Source: DATCSE01 sp036568605 (lineage in GTDB: Bacteria; Pseudomonadota; Gammaproteobacteria; Burkholderiales; Burkholderiaceae_C). From it: a stretch of 20,038 nt of DNA. A model generated the notes under the pieces. It did not search any database, was not told the DNA's origin, and saw only the letters and a program-made list of their open reading frames with translations. The DNA lies in NCBI GenBank assembly GCA_036568605.1, contig DATCSE010000039.1, forward strand, positions 1 to 20,038. The letters run 5' to 3'. The translations under genes were made by a program, and so were the position numbers. Position 1 is the stretch's first letter, and each line of letters begins with the position of its first letter. Positions 1 through 7,802 of the stretch are shown piece after piece.

Positions 1-1
1 G

Positions 2-427
2 CTGTACCTCGCGCACGCCACCGAGTTCGGCCGCACGGTCTATGCGATCGGCGGCAACGAACATTCGGCGTTGCTGATGGGGCTGCCGGTCGCACGCACG
101 ACGATCCTGATCTACGCGTTCAGCGGGCTGTGCTCGGCGCTGGCCGGCGTGGTGTTCACGTTCTACATGCTGTCGGGCTACGGCCTGCACGCGATGGGGC
201 TGGAGCTGGACACGATCGCCGCGGTCGTGATCGGCGGCACGTTGCTGTCCGGTGGCGTGGGCTACGTGGCCGGCACGCTGGTCGGCGTGCTGATCCTCGG
301 CATCATCCAGACGCTGATCAGCTTCGACGGCTCGCTGAGCTCGTGGTGGACGCGCATCGTGATCGGTGCGCTGCTCTTCGCGTTCTGCCTCCTGCAACGC
401 ATCTTCGAACGCCGCCGCGGTACCTGA
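2..427 (+). CDS. Sugar ABC transporter permease, C-terminal part (YjfF/AraH-like), cut by the window start
   Basis: This is the C-terminal end of an inner-membrane permease of a ribose/arabinose/galactofuranose-type ABC importer. The reading frame is open from base 2, so the gene starts upstream of the window. About 141 residues are visible. They include the family-typical stretch AIGGNEHSALLMGLPV at about residues 15-30 of the fragment and several hydrophobic helices rich in Gly, Ala, Leu and Val. It ends with a basic tail (RIFERRRGT). The stop codon lies 17 bases before an L-2-keto-3-deoxyarabonate dehydratase gene, so the two are probably co-transcribed and the imported sugar is likely L-arabinose or a related pentose. 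That substrate is inferred from the neighbour; the permease fragment alone does not show it. The closest relative by eye is YjfF of the YtfQRT-YjfF system. Confidence 0.85.
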   Translation: MYLAHATEFGRTVYAIGGNEHSALLMGLPVARTTILIYAFSGLCSALAGVVFTFYMLSGYGLHAMGLELDTIAAVVIGGTLLSGGVGYVAGTLVGVLILGIIQTLISFDGSLSSWWTRIVIGALLFAFCLLQRIFERRRGT

Positions 428-444
428 TTCATTGGAGTGAAAGC

Positions 445-1368
445 ATGACCCAGCCCGCACGCTACAAGGGCGTGTTCCCCGTGGCCCCGACCACCTTCGC
501 CGAGGACGGCACGCTCGACCTCGAGAGCCAGAAACGCTGCATCGATTTCATGATCGACGCCGGCTCGAACGGCATCTGCATCCTCGCGAACTTCTCCGAG
601 CAGTTCGTGCTCGCCGATGACGAGCGCGAGGTGCTGACGCAAACCATCCTCGAGCATGTGCGCGGCCGGGTGCCGGTGATCGTCACGACCACGCACTTCA
701 GCACGGCCGTCTGCATCGAGCGCAGCCGCCGCGCGCAGGCGATGGGCGCGGCGATGGTGATGGTGATGCCGCCGTACCACGGCGCGACGCTGCGCGTGGG
801 CGAACCGCAGATCCACGAGTTCTATGCGCGGCTGTCCGATGCGATCGATATCCCGATCATGATCCAGGATGCGCCGGTCGCCGGCACGCCGCTGTCGGCC
901 GCGTTCCTCGCCCGCATGGCGCGCGAGATCGAGCACGTGGCGTACTTCAAGATCGAGACGGCGGGCGCGGCGTCCAAGCTGCGCGAGCTGATCCGCCTCG
1001 GCGGCGATGCGATCGAAGGACCCTGGGACGGCGAGGAGGCGATCACGCTGCTGGCCGACCTGGATGCCGGCGCGACCGGCGCGATGACGGGCGGCGGTTA
1101 TGCCGACGGCATCCGCCGCATCGTCGATGCGTATGCGGCCGGCGATCGCGAGACCGCGGTCACCGAGTACGGCCGCTGGCTCCCGTTGATCAACTACGAG
1201 AACCGCCAGTGCGGGCTGCTCGCCGCAAAGGCGCTGATGAAGGAGGGCGGCGTGATCGCCTGCGAGGCGCCGCGCCATCCGTTCCCGGCGATGCACCCGG
1301 AGACGCGCCACGGCCTGATCGACGCCGCGCGACGGCTGGATCCGCTGGTGCTGCGCTGGGCACGCTAA
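445..1368 (+). CDS. L-2-keto-3-deoxyarabonate dehydratase (DHDPS/NAL superfamily)
   Basis: This 307-residue cytosolic enzyme belongs to the dihydrodipicolinate synthase/N-acetylneuraminate lyase family. Its sequence closely follows what I recall of the Azospirillum L-2-keto-3-deoxyarabonate dehydratase (EC 4.2.1.43), which forms alpha-ketoglutaric semialdehyde in oxidative L-arabinose breakdown. Visible marks are GSNGICILANFSEQ (residues 40-53), VTTTHFST (80-87), IPIMIQDAP (136-144), the Schiff-base lysine in YFKIET (Lys169) and EGPWDGEEAITLL. The length matches the family (about 300-310). The ATG at 445 is chosen because GGAG (434-437) lies 7 bases upstream and the protein begins just before the barrel; the frame stays open further upstream only as a shadow of the permease gene. 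It lies downstream of the permease in the same operon. A related aldolase specificity cannot be excluded. Confidence 0.9.
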   Translation: MTQPARYKGVFPVAPTTFAEDGTLDLESQKRCIDFMIDAGSNGICILANFSEQFVLADDEREVLTQTILEHVRGRVPVIVTTTHFSTAVCIERSRRAQAMGAAMVMVMPPYHGATLRVGEPQIHEFYARLSDAIDIPIMIQDAPVAGTPLSAAFLARMAREIEHVAYFKIETAGAASKLRELIRLGGDAIEGPWDGEEAITLLADLDAGATGAMTGGGYADGIRRIVDAYAAGDRETAVTEYGRWLPLINYENRQCGLLAAKALMKEGGVIACEAPRHPFPAMHPETRHGLIDAARRLDPLVLRWAR

Positions 1369-1425
1369 CGCATACGCGGACTGTCGTGCATTGAGGCCTT
1401 TGATGGCCGCGATGCGCGCATCTGA

Positions 1426-1455
1426 TTGCGAGGCGCCGCGAGGCCCGCTGACAAT
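1426..1455 (+). promoter_or_regulatory. Possible sigma-70 promoter of mntH
   Basis: TTGCGA (1426-1431) and GACAAT (1450-1455) are separated by 18 bases and resemble -35 and -10 boxes. Transcription would start at about 1462, almost on the ATG at 1461, so the mRNA would be nearly leaderless. No Shine-Dalgarno sequence is seen before that ATG, which is compatible with this reading. I see no convincing MntR or Fur palindrome. Confidence 0.3.
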
Positions 1456-1460
1456 GCCGC

Positions 1461-2768
1461 ATGTTCGCATTGCCCCGCACCGCCACCGCGCCGTTCTGCC
1501 CATCCGAAGTACGCGGCAGCATCGAGGTACGCAGCGGCCAGCCATGGTGGAAGCAGCTGGCGCGCTTCGCGGGCCCGGGGCTGCTGGTGTCGGTGGGCTA
1601 CATGGACCCGGGCAACTGGGCCACCGACATCGAGGCCGGCTCGCGCTACGGCCCGGCGCTGCTGTTCGTCGTCGGCCTGACCAGCCTGGCGGCGATGCTG
1701 CTGCAGACGCTGGCGCTGCGCCTGGGGCTGGTCACGCGCATGGACCTGGCGCGCGCCTGCCGAGCGCACTACGGGCCGATCGCGAACCGCGCGTTGTGGC
1801 TGATGGCCGAGCTGGCCATCGTCGCGTGCGACGTCGCCGAGGTGCTGGGCAGCGCGCTCGCGCTGCATCTGCTGTTCGGCGTCTCGCTGGCCACCGGCAT
1901 CGTGATCACCGCGCTGGACACGCTGATCGTGCTGGGGCTGAAGGGCAAGGGCTTCCGCCAGGTCGAGGCGATCGTCCTCGGGCTGGTCGCCACGATAGGT
2001 GCGTGCTTCATCGCCGAGCTGGTGCTGATCGGGCCCGATTGGCCGGCGATCGCGCAGGGCTTCGTGCCGCGCTTGCAGGCGCTGCATGAGCCTGAGGCGC
2101 TGTACCTCGCGGTCGGCATCCTCGGCGCGACCGTGATGCCGCACAACCTGTACCTGCATTCGTCCATCGTGCAGACGCGCCACGTGGCATCCGACGACGC
2201 GAGCCGGGCGAGCGCGCTCAGGCTGTCCACGCTCGACACGGTGGTGTCGCTGTCGCTCGCGTTGCTGGTCAACGCGGCGATCCTGACCTTGGCCGCGAGC
2301 GCGTTCCACGGCCACGGGCACCGCGATGTCGCCGAGATCCAGGACGCCTACCGGCTGCTCGACCCCATCGTCGGCACCGCGCTGGCTTCGACCTTCTTCG
2401 GCATCGCGCTGCTCGCGGCCGGGCAGAGCTCGACCTTCACCGGCACGATCGCCGGGCAGGTCATCCTCGAAGGTTTTCTGGACCTGAAGATCCCGTGCTG
2501 GCAGCGCCGCGTGATCACGCGCGCGCTCGCGCTGCTGCCGGCGTTGGGCGGCGTGCTGTGGCTGGGCGACGCTGGCGTCGGCAAGCTGCTGGTGGCGAGT
2601 CAGGTGGTGCTGAGCATGCAGCTGCCGTTCGCGATCTGGCCGCTGCTGCGCTTCACGAGCGATGCGCGCCTGATGGGGCGCTACGTGAACGGGCCGTGGC
2701 TGAATCTGGGCGGCTGGACGATCTTCGGCTTGATCGCGGCGGCCAACCTCTGGCTGATCGTCAGCTGA
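1461..2768 (+). CDS. mntH: NRAMP-family divalent metal (Mn/Fe) transporter
   Basis: This 435-residue inner-membrane proton-coupled importer of Mn(II)/Fe(II) belongs to the NRAMP family. The metal-binding motif of the first helix is present as DPGN (residues 49-52, within SVGYMDPGNW), and the sixth helix carries MPHNLYLHSS (226-235). About eleven hydrophobic segments follow one another, the usual architecture, and the length is typical of bacterial MntH. MPHN rather than MPHV is, from memory, common in one of the bacterial MntH subgroups. The ATG at 1461 is the first in this frame and lacks an evident ribosome-binding site. The gene is 92 bases downstream of the dehydratase, probably has its own promoter, and converges on the chemotaxis gene. 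No metal-response operator is obvious. Confidence 0.93.
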   Translation: MFALPRTATAPFCPSEVRGSIEVRSGQPWWKQLARFAGPGLLVSVGYMDPGNWATDIEAGSRYGPALLFVVGLTSLAAMLLQTLALRLGLVTRMDLARACRAHYGPIANRALWLMAELAIVACDVAEVLGSALALHLLFGVSLATGIVITALDTLIVLGLKGKGFRQVEAIVLGLVATIGACFIAELVLIGPDWPAIAQGFVPRLQALHEPEALYLAVGILGATVMPHNLYLHSSIVQTRHVASDDASRASALRLSTLDTVVSLSLALLVNAAILTLAASAFHGHGHRDVAEIQDAYRLLDPIVGTALASTFFGIALLAAGQSSTFTGTIAGQVILEGFLDLKIPCWQRRVITRALALLPALGGVLWLGDAGVGKLLVASQVVLSMQLPFAIWPLLRFTSDARLMGRYVNGPWLNLGGWTIFGLIAAANLWLIVS

Positions 2769-2774
2769 CGACGA

Positions 2775-2798
2775 GCCGCGGCCGGCCGCCCGCGCGGC
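2775..2798. terminator. GC hairpin between convergent mntH and chemoreceptor genes
   Basis: GCCGCG (2775-2780) can pair with CGCGGC (2793-2798) around a 12-base loop. It lies in the 42-base gap between two convergent stop codons, so it could end transcription from both sides. There is no T-tract, so this is only a candidate. Confidence 0.3.
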
Positions 2799-2810
2799 GT
2801 TGCGGCGCCG

Positions 2811-4364
2811 TCAGGCGTGCGCCTTGGTCTTGAAGCGCGAGATCACCTCGAGCAGCTGACCTGCCTGGCCTTTCAGGCTCTCCGCGGCGGCGGTGCTCTG
2901 TTCGACCAGCGCAGCGTTCTGCTGCGTGCCCTGGTCGATCGCGGCGACCGCCTGGTTGACCTGGACGATGCCGGTCGACTGCTCGCTCGTCGAGGCGTTG
3001 ATCTCGGCGACGAGATCGGTGACGCGGCGCACCTGCGCGACGATGTCGGCCATCGTGCGGCCGGCTTCGCCGACCAGCGTCGTGCCGGCTTCCACCTTCT
3101 CGACGCTCGCGCCTATCAGTGCCTTGATTTCCTTGGCGGCTTCGGCCGAGCGCTGCGCCAGCGTGCGCACCTCGCCCGCGACGACCGCAAAGCCGCGCCC
3201 CTGCTCACCGGCACGCGCCGCTTCGACCGCGGCGTTGAGGGCGAGGATGTTGGTCTGGAACGCGATGCCGTCGATCGTGCCGATGATGTCGGCGATGCGC
3301 TTGCTCGACGTGCTGATGTCGTCCATCGTCGAGACGACGCGCTGCACCACCTCGCCGCCCTGGCCGGCGACGTCGGCGGCCGATCCGGCGAGCTGGTTTG
3401 CCTGGCGCGACGCATCGGCGTTGTGCTGCACGGTGGAGGTCATCTGCTGCATCGACGACGCGGTCTGCTGCAGCGCGCTGGCCTGCTGCTCGGTGCGGCT
3501 CGAGAGGTCCTGGTTGCCCGTGGCGATCTCGTTCGAGGCGGTCGAGATGCCGTCGGCACAGGTGCGCACGTTGCCGACCATCTCCGACAGGCTGTGGTTC
3601 ATGCGCTGCAGTGCCGCCAGCAGCTGCCCGGTCTCGTCGTTCGAGTCGACGACGATGTCCGAGCGCAGGTCGCCCGCGGCCACCGTTTCGGCGAGTTGCA
3701 CCGCACGGCCGAGCGGACGCGTCACCGCATTGCTCAGCAGCCATCCGAGCGCCACCGCGGCTGCCGCCGCGACGACGCTCGCGGCGATCATGAGCATGCG
3801 GTCGCGTGCACCCGCTGCTTCGGCCGCGGCCTCGGTGGCGGCGGCCTGGGTCCGGCCGTAGTCGACGAAGTCCCCGGTTGCCTTCAGCAGCGCCGCCAGC
3901 AGAGGCCGGCAGTCGCGGTTCATCTCGGCGATCGCGTCGTCGCGCTTGCCGTCCAGCGCCTGGCCGACGATGTGCAGCGCGACCGGGCCGTATTTGGCTT
4001 CCACGGCCTGGATCTCGGCGAACAGCTCGCGCTCCTTCGCCGGCAACGACGGATCGCTGTCCATCTCCTTCTTCAGCGCGGCGATCGCGGCCTGCGTCGC
4101 TTCGTGCGCCTTCTGGACCTTCTCCTTCTCGGCGTCGCGGTCCGCCGGGGTGGTCACGAGCACGAGGTTGCGTGCGGCCACGGCACGCGCGTTCGCCGCG
4201 CCGCGCACGTCGGTGGCGAGGTTCTGGCGCTTCGCGATGCCGTCGACGTAGTGCGCGAAGCGGTTCGACGAGCTCGACAACGAATGGATCGCCAGTCCAC
4301 TGACGACGGCCACGATGCCCGCCATCCCGAAAAAGCCCGACATGAGCTTGGCTCTGATCTTCAT
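2811..4364 (-). CDS. Methyl-accepting chemotaxis protein (Tar/Tsr-type topology)
   Basis: This 517-residue transmembrane chemoreceptor passes ligand signals to CheW/CheA. It has a first membrane helix at about residues 8-29, a periplasmic four-helix-bundle region (about 30-188), a second membrane helix (about 190-212) and a HAMP domain (about 212-265). A long coiled-coil signalling domain follows, with the highly conserved hairpin tip DGIAFQTNILALNAAVEAAR and AGEQGRGFAVVAGEVRTLAQ at about 365-404. Glutamine/glutamate-rich flanks offer methylation sites. There is no C-terminal NWETF-like tether for CheR. The start at 4364 is chosen over an open extension to 4499 because GGGAG (4374-4378) lies 9 bases upstream and the protein then begins with a typical short basic stretch, MKIRAKL. 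The ligand is unknown. A sigma-28-like promoter lies just upstream. Confidence 0.95.
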   Translation of the reverse strand: MKIRAKLMSGFFGMAGIVAVVSGLAIHSLSSSSNRFAHYVDGIAKRQNLATDVRGAANARAVAARNLVLVTTPADRDAEKEKVQKAHEATQAAIAALKKEMDSDPSLPAKERELFAEIQAVEAKYGPVALHIVGQALDGKRDDAIAEMNRDCRPLLAALLKATGDFVDYGRTQAAATEAAAEAAGARDRMLMIAASVVAAAAAVALGWLLSNAVTRPLGRAVQLAETVAAGDLRSDIVVDSNDETGQLLAALQRMNHSLSEMVGNVRTCADGISTASNEIATGNQDLSSRTEQQASALQQTASSMQQMTSTVQHNADASRQANQLAGSAADVAGQGGEVVQRVVSTMDDISTSSKRIADIIGTIDGIAFQTNILALNAAVEAARAGEQGRGFAVVAGEVRTLAQRSAEAAKEIKALIGASVEKVEAGTTLVGEAGRTMADIVAQVRRVTDLVAEINASTSEQSTGIVQVNQAVAAIDQGTQQNAALVEQSTAAAESLKGQAGQLLEVISRFKTKAHA

Positions 4365-4406
4365 ACCTTGTGACTCCCTTTTGATGCCCTCATGGCAACT
4401 CGGTGC

Positions 4407-4433
4407 ATATCGGTTGCCTGAGCCGCCGATTGA
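4407..4433 (-). promoter_or_regulatory. Putative sigma-28 (FliA) promoter of the chemoreceptor gene
   Basis: On the minus strand TCAA (4430-4433) is followed after exactly 15 bases by ACCGATAT (4407-4414). The flagellar sigma-28 consensus is TAAA-N15-GCCGATAA, so 3 of 4 and 6 of 8 bases agree with perfect spacing. Transcription would start about 35-40 bases before the ATG at 4364, leaving room for the GGGAG ribosome-binding site. This fits co-regulation with motility genes. Confidence 0.6.
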
Positions 4434-4444
4434 ATCGACACGGA

Positions 4445-4466
4445 GCCGGTTGGGAGTCGAACCGGC
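4445..4466. repeat. 7-bp perfect inverted repeat in a divergent intergenic region
   Basis: GCCGGTT (4445-4451) and AACCGGC (4460-4466) form a perfect dyad with an 8-base centre. It lies just upstream of the sigma-28-like promoter of the chemoreceptor gene and about 150 bases before the gene at 4616. It could be an operator or a small hairpin. The minus strand holds a TTCGACTCCC stretch that recalls a tRNA T-arm, but no tRNA can be folded around it. Confidence 0.3.
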
Positions 4467-4615
4467 ACTACTTGGCAGTGCGCCGGGCAGTGCGGTCACG
4501 GCTACGTGCGCCGCCGTGACCGAATCCGCGCGCGCGCGAAGCCTACGCTCTCCTACAGACGTGCCTTACCGCACGCCCTACGCTGGCCTTGATTCAGTCT
4601 CATGGGAGAGCCCTC

Positions 4616-5104
4616 ATGCCCAAGACCAGCAGCATCCTCGGCGGCGAGCGCCCGGCGGCCCGCGCGAAAGGCCGCGACGCAGACACCCTCGGCCCCAGCG
4701 ATTCGTCCGACAGCGGCAGCGACGTGCAAGGCGAACGGCGCATGCCCACCGCACCCGACAACCCGGGCGAGCTCGGGGCGATCCCTGTCGTCGGCGGCAG
4801 CGACAGCGATGCGCAAGGTACCGGCGAGCGCGCTTCGGCCACCGGCTCGGGCGGTGAGGAGCCGTTCGACATCTTGCCGGACCGCATCATCGACCACGCA
4901 ACACAAGGCACCGCCGGGCGCGGCCCGCGCGCGGTCGGCGACGAAGATGCGCCGGTCGAATCGATGGCCAGCGAAGAAGATGACGAAGCGCAACGGGGTG
5001 ACGAAAGTGCCGATAGTGGCGAAGTGGCCTTGCCCGACACGCCAGGCCCAGCTCGCAAGACTGTGCGCCGACGCAAGCGGGGCGCGGGCCGACGTCGCGT
5101 GTAG
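4616..5104 (+). CDS. Hypothetical charged, probably disordered protein
   Basis: This 162-residue protein has no recognisable fold. It is rich in Gly, Ser, Asp, Glu, Arg and Pro. The N-terminal half carries DTLGPSDSSDSGSDVQGERR (about residues 23-42), and the middle holds PFDILPDRIIDH, its only short hydrophobic patch. An acidic segment (ESMASEEDDEAQ) follows, and the C-terminus is strongly basic (TVRRRKRGAGRRRV). From memory, similar small proteins are common in Burkholderiales, sometimes under the unsupported name 'MatE family transporter'; nothing here is a membrane protein. The ATG at 4616 is chosen because GGGAGAG (4604-4610) lies 5 bases upstream; an in-frame ATG at 4589 lacks such a site. 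The basic tail could bind nucleic acid, but that is a guess. Confidence 0.7.
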   Translation: MPKTSSILGGERPAARAKGRDADTLGPSDSSDSGSDVQGERRMPTAPDNPGELGAIPVVGGSDSDAQGTGERASATGSGGEEPFDILPDRIIDHATQGTAGRGPRAVGDEDAPVESMASEEDDEAQRGDESADSGEVALPDTPGPARKTVRRRKRGAGRRRV

Positions 5105-5243
5105 CGCTGGCCGATACGTCGCGGAGTGTCAGTTTTGTTATCGATCTGAACAATTCACGTCTGCAGAACACACCGACGCATCCGCCGCGACCCTGTAAGA
5201 CTTTGCAGTGTGAAGGCCGCCCGACTTCTGGTCTGATGGCGGT

Positions 5244-7802
5244 ATGGCACGCAGGCAGCAATCGACAGCGCCAGACTCCTCCCCCACCCCCGCAACGCTC
5301 CTCGCGAGTTGGCCCGCCGATGCACAGCAGCGGCGCCTGGCCGTCATCGTGCTCCTGCTCTCCGCGATCCTGTTCGCGGTGTCGGTGCCTTTCGCGAAAC
5401 AGCCGCTCGCTCAGGTCTGGGCCTTCATCCCGATCTACCAGACGGCGTTGGTGGTCTGCGATCTGTTGACCGCGGTGCTGCTGTTCGGCCAGTTCCGGAT
5501 CGCCGGATCGCGTTCGGTGCTCGCACTCGCGGCCGGCTACCTGTTCACCGCGCTGATGACGATCGCGCACGGGCTCAGCTTCCCGGGGCTGTTCGCCGCG
5601 TCGGGCCTGCTCGGTTCCGGTCCGCAGACGACGGCGTGGCTGTACATGTTCTGGCACGGCGGCTTCCCGCTGTTCGTGCTCATCTATGCGGCGTGCGCGA
5701 GCCGCGGCTCGCGCGATGTCGGGCGGGCCTCGCGGCTGCGTTCGATCGCGGCGACCGCGGTCGCGGTGCTGCTGATCGTCTGCGGCCTCGTGCTGTTCGC
5801 CACCTCGGGGCACGAGTCGCTGCCGAAGGTGATGGACGGCAACCGCGCCACGCCGATGCTCGCCCTCGCCGTCTCGACGGTCTGGCTGGTGGGTGCCGCG
5901 GCGCTGGTCGTGCTGGCGCGGCGCCGGCCCTACACGGTGCTGGACCTGTGGCTGGCGGTCGTGATGAGTGCCTGGTTGCTCGATGTCGCGCTGTCCGCGA
6001 TCCTCAACGCCGGGCGCTTCGACCTCGGCTTCTATGCCGGCCGCATCTACGGGCTGCTGGCCGCGAGCTTCGTGCTGGGCGTGCTGGTGATCGAGAACGG
6101 CACGCTGTATGCGAAGCTGGCCGAGGTGCATGCCGAGGAGCGGCGGCGCGCGAGCGACCTGCAGACGCTCTCCACGCAGATCGAGGCGACGAACAGCCGG
6201 CTCGCCGAGGCGAATCGCCAGCTGCAGCAGCAGACGCGTCTGAAGTCGGAGTTTCTCGCGAACATGTCGCACGAGCTGCGCACGCCGCTGAACGCGATCA
6301 TCGGCTTCTCGGACCTGCTGAAGGAGGGCGTCGGCGCGACCGAAGCCGACCGGCGCACCTTCGCAGGCCATGTGCATCAAAGTGGGCATCACCTGCTGGC
6401 GCTGGTGAACGACTTGCTGGACCTGTCGAAGATCGAGGCGGGCAAGGCCGAGCTGTCATGGGACAGCGTGGATCTCAACGCCACGCTCGCGGTGGTGACC
6501 GGCCTGCTGATGCACCAGGCGCGGACCAAGGGCATACGTCTGGAGGCGCAGACCGGTCCGCTCGCGCCGATCTGCGCGGACACGCGCCGGCTGAAGCAGA
6601 TCCTTCTCAACCTCATGTCCAACGCGATGAAGTTCACGCCCGAAGGGGGCCAGGTGACGATCGCGCTGCGTGCGGTCGAGCGAACGCAGATCGAGCAGCC
6701 GGCCAGCGACGCGGCGACGAGCCTGCGGCTGCCGTTGCCTCCCGGACCCCACCAGCGCTACCTCGAGATCGCGGTGTCGGACACCGGCATCGGCATCGCA
6801 CCCGATGCGCTGCGCACGCTGTTCACGCCGTTCACGCAGATCCCGAATGCGATCACGCGCAGCGGCGAAGGCACCGGGCTGGGCCTGGCGATGGTCCATC
6901 GCCTCGCGGAGCTGCACGGCGGCACGGTCGGCGCGGCCAGTACGCTGGGCTCTGGAAGCACCTTCACGGTATGGATTCCCTGGCGAGATCAGCCGCAGGA
7001 TGCGCTCGCGGCCCCGCGGTCGCAGATCGCCGAGCAGGGCGTGATCCCGGCCGGCCAGGTGGCCCTGGTCGTCGAAGACGATCACTCGGCCGCCGCGCTG
7101 ATGCGGGCCCAGCTCGAGGCGGAAGGGTTCGCGGTGCGTCAGGCGGACTCGGCCGAGGCGGCGCTGGCGCTGGTCGACGTCTTCGTGCCGGACCTGATCA
7201 CGCTGGACATCGTGCTGCCCGGCATGGATGGCTGGGAGTTCCTCGCCCGCCTGCGAGAGACCGGGCGCTGGGAGGCCGTGCCGGTCGTCGTCGTGTCGGT
7301 CGCGGAGGACCACGGGCGTGGCTTCTCGCTCGGCGCCGCGATGGTGATGCAAAAGCCGATCGACCGCGACGTGCTGGCGAAGGGGCTGGACCGGCTCGGC
7401 TTCGCCCAGCGCGGCAGCAACGCCTCGGTGCTGGTCATCGACGACGATCCGATAGCCGTCGACCTGCTCGCGAACCAGCTCCAGCAGCGCGAACACGTCG
7501 TGCTGCGTGCACCCGGGGGGCGCGAAGGGATCGCACTGGCACGCCGCTATCAGCCTGATCTGATCACGCTGGACCTCGAGATGCCGGAGGTCAGCGGCTT
7601 CGACGTGGTCGAGGCGCTGAAGGCCAGCCCGGCGACCGCGCAGATCCCGATCATCGTGGTCACCGCGCGCGAGCTGACCCGGCACGACCGCGAGCGGCTG
7701 AACGGCCGGGTGCACGAGATCGTCGGCAAGGCGGACATCAACAACGGCTGGTTCATCGGCGAGGTTCAGCGGGCACGCGCCAGGGTCGGCTCGGTCCACT
7801 GA
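5244..7802 (+). CDS. Membrane hybrid histidine kinase: MASE4 sensor, HisKA, HATPase, two receiver domains
   Basis: This 852-residue signal-transduction kinase begins with a hydrophobic region at about residues 32-285 holding roughly eight helices. It resembles the MASE4 sensor domain (for example AFIPIYQTALVVCDLLTAVL at 60-79). A coiled-coil linker (about 287-333) leads to the HisKA box FLANMSHELRTPLN with the phospho-accepting His343. The ATP-binding domain has N460, DTGIGI (513-518) and GEGTGLGL (541-548), with an insertion of roughly 25 residues before the G1 box. Two receiver domains follow: REC1 (about 605-715, Asp655, Lys704) and REC2 (about 727-845, Asp777, Lys829). No HPt domain is present, so a separate phosphotransfer protein or direct phosphatase control is likely. 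Its 3' end overlaps the convergent glycosyltransferase gene by 37 bases. The signal is unknown. Confidence 0.93.
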   Translation: MARRQQSTAPDSSPTPATLLASWPADAQQRRLAVIVLLLSAILFAVSVPFAKQPLAQVWAFIPIYQTALVVCDLLTAVLLFGQFRIAGSRSVLALAAGYLFTALMTIAHGLSFPGLFAASGLLGSGPQTTAWLYMFWHGGFPLFVLIYAACASRGSRDVGRASRLRSIAATAVAVLLIVCGLVLFATSGHESLPKVMDGNRATPMLALAVSTVWLVGAAALVVLARRRPYTVLDLWLAVVMSAWLLDVALSAILNAGRFDLGFYAGRIYGLLAASFVLGVLVIENGTLYAKLAEVHAEERRRASDLQTLSTQIEATNSRLAEANRQLQQQTRLKSEFLANMSHELRTPLNAIIGFSDLLKEGVGATEADRRTFAGHVHQSGHHLLALVNDLLDLSKIEAGKAELSWDSVDLNATLAVVTGLLMHQARTKGIRLEAQTGPLAPICADTRRLKQILLNLMSNAMKFTPEGGQVTIALRAVERTQIEQPASDAATSLRLPLPPGPHQRYLEIAVSDTGIGIAPDALRTLFTPFTQIPNAITRSGEGTGLGLAMVHRLAELHGGTVGAASTLGSGSTFTVWIPWRDQPQDALAAPRSQIAEQGVIPAGQVALVVEDDHSAAALMRAQLEAEGFAVRQADSAEAALALVDVFVPDLITLDIVLPGMDGWEFLARLRETGRWEAVPVVVVSVAEDHGRGFSLGAAMVMQKPIDRDVLAKGLDRLGFAQRGSNASVLVIDDDPIAVDLLANQLQQREHVVLRAPGGREGIALARRYQPDLITLDLEMPEVSGFDVVEALKASPATAQIPIIVVTARELTRHDRERLNGRVHEIVGKADINNGWFIGEVQRARARVGSVH

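Noticed and set aside
2817..4373. Long open frame (518 codons) on the plus strand opposite the chemoreceptor
   Set aside because: It is the antisense shadow of a highly conserved chemoreceptor gene; its product is Arg/Gly/Ala-rich without any domain.
4444..4475. tRNA gene suggested by a TTCGACTCCC stretch on the minus strand
   Set aside because: The flanking bases cannot form a T-stem, and no acceptor, D or anticodon arm is found; the site is better read as a simple inverted repeat.
4553..4993. Minus-strand frame overlapping the charged protein gene
   Set aside because: No ribosome-binding site and no recognisable product, while the plus-strand gene has GGGAGAG at the right distance. Some doubt remains, since neither product has a known domain.
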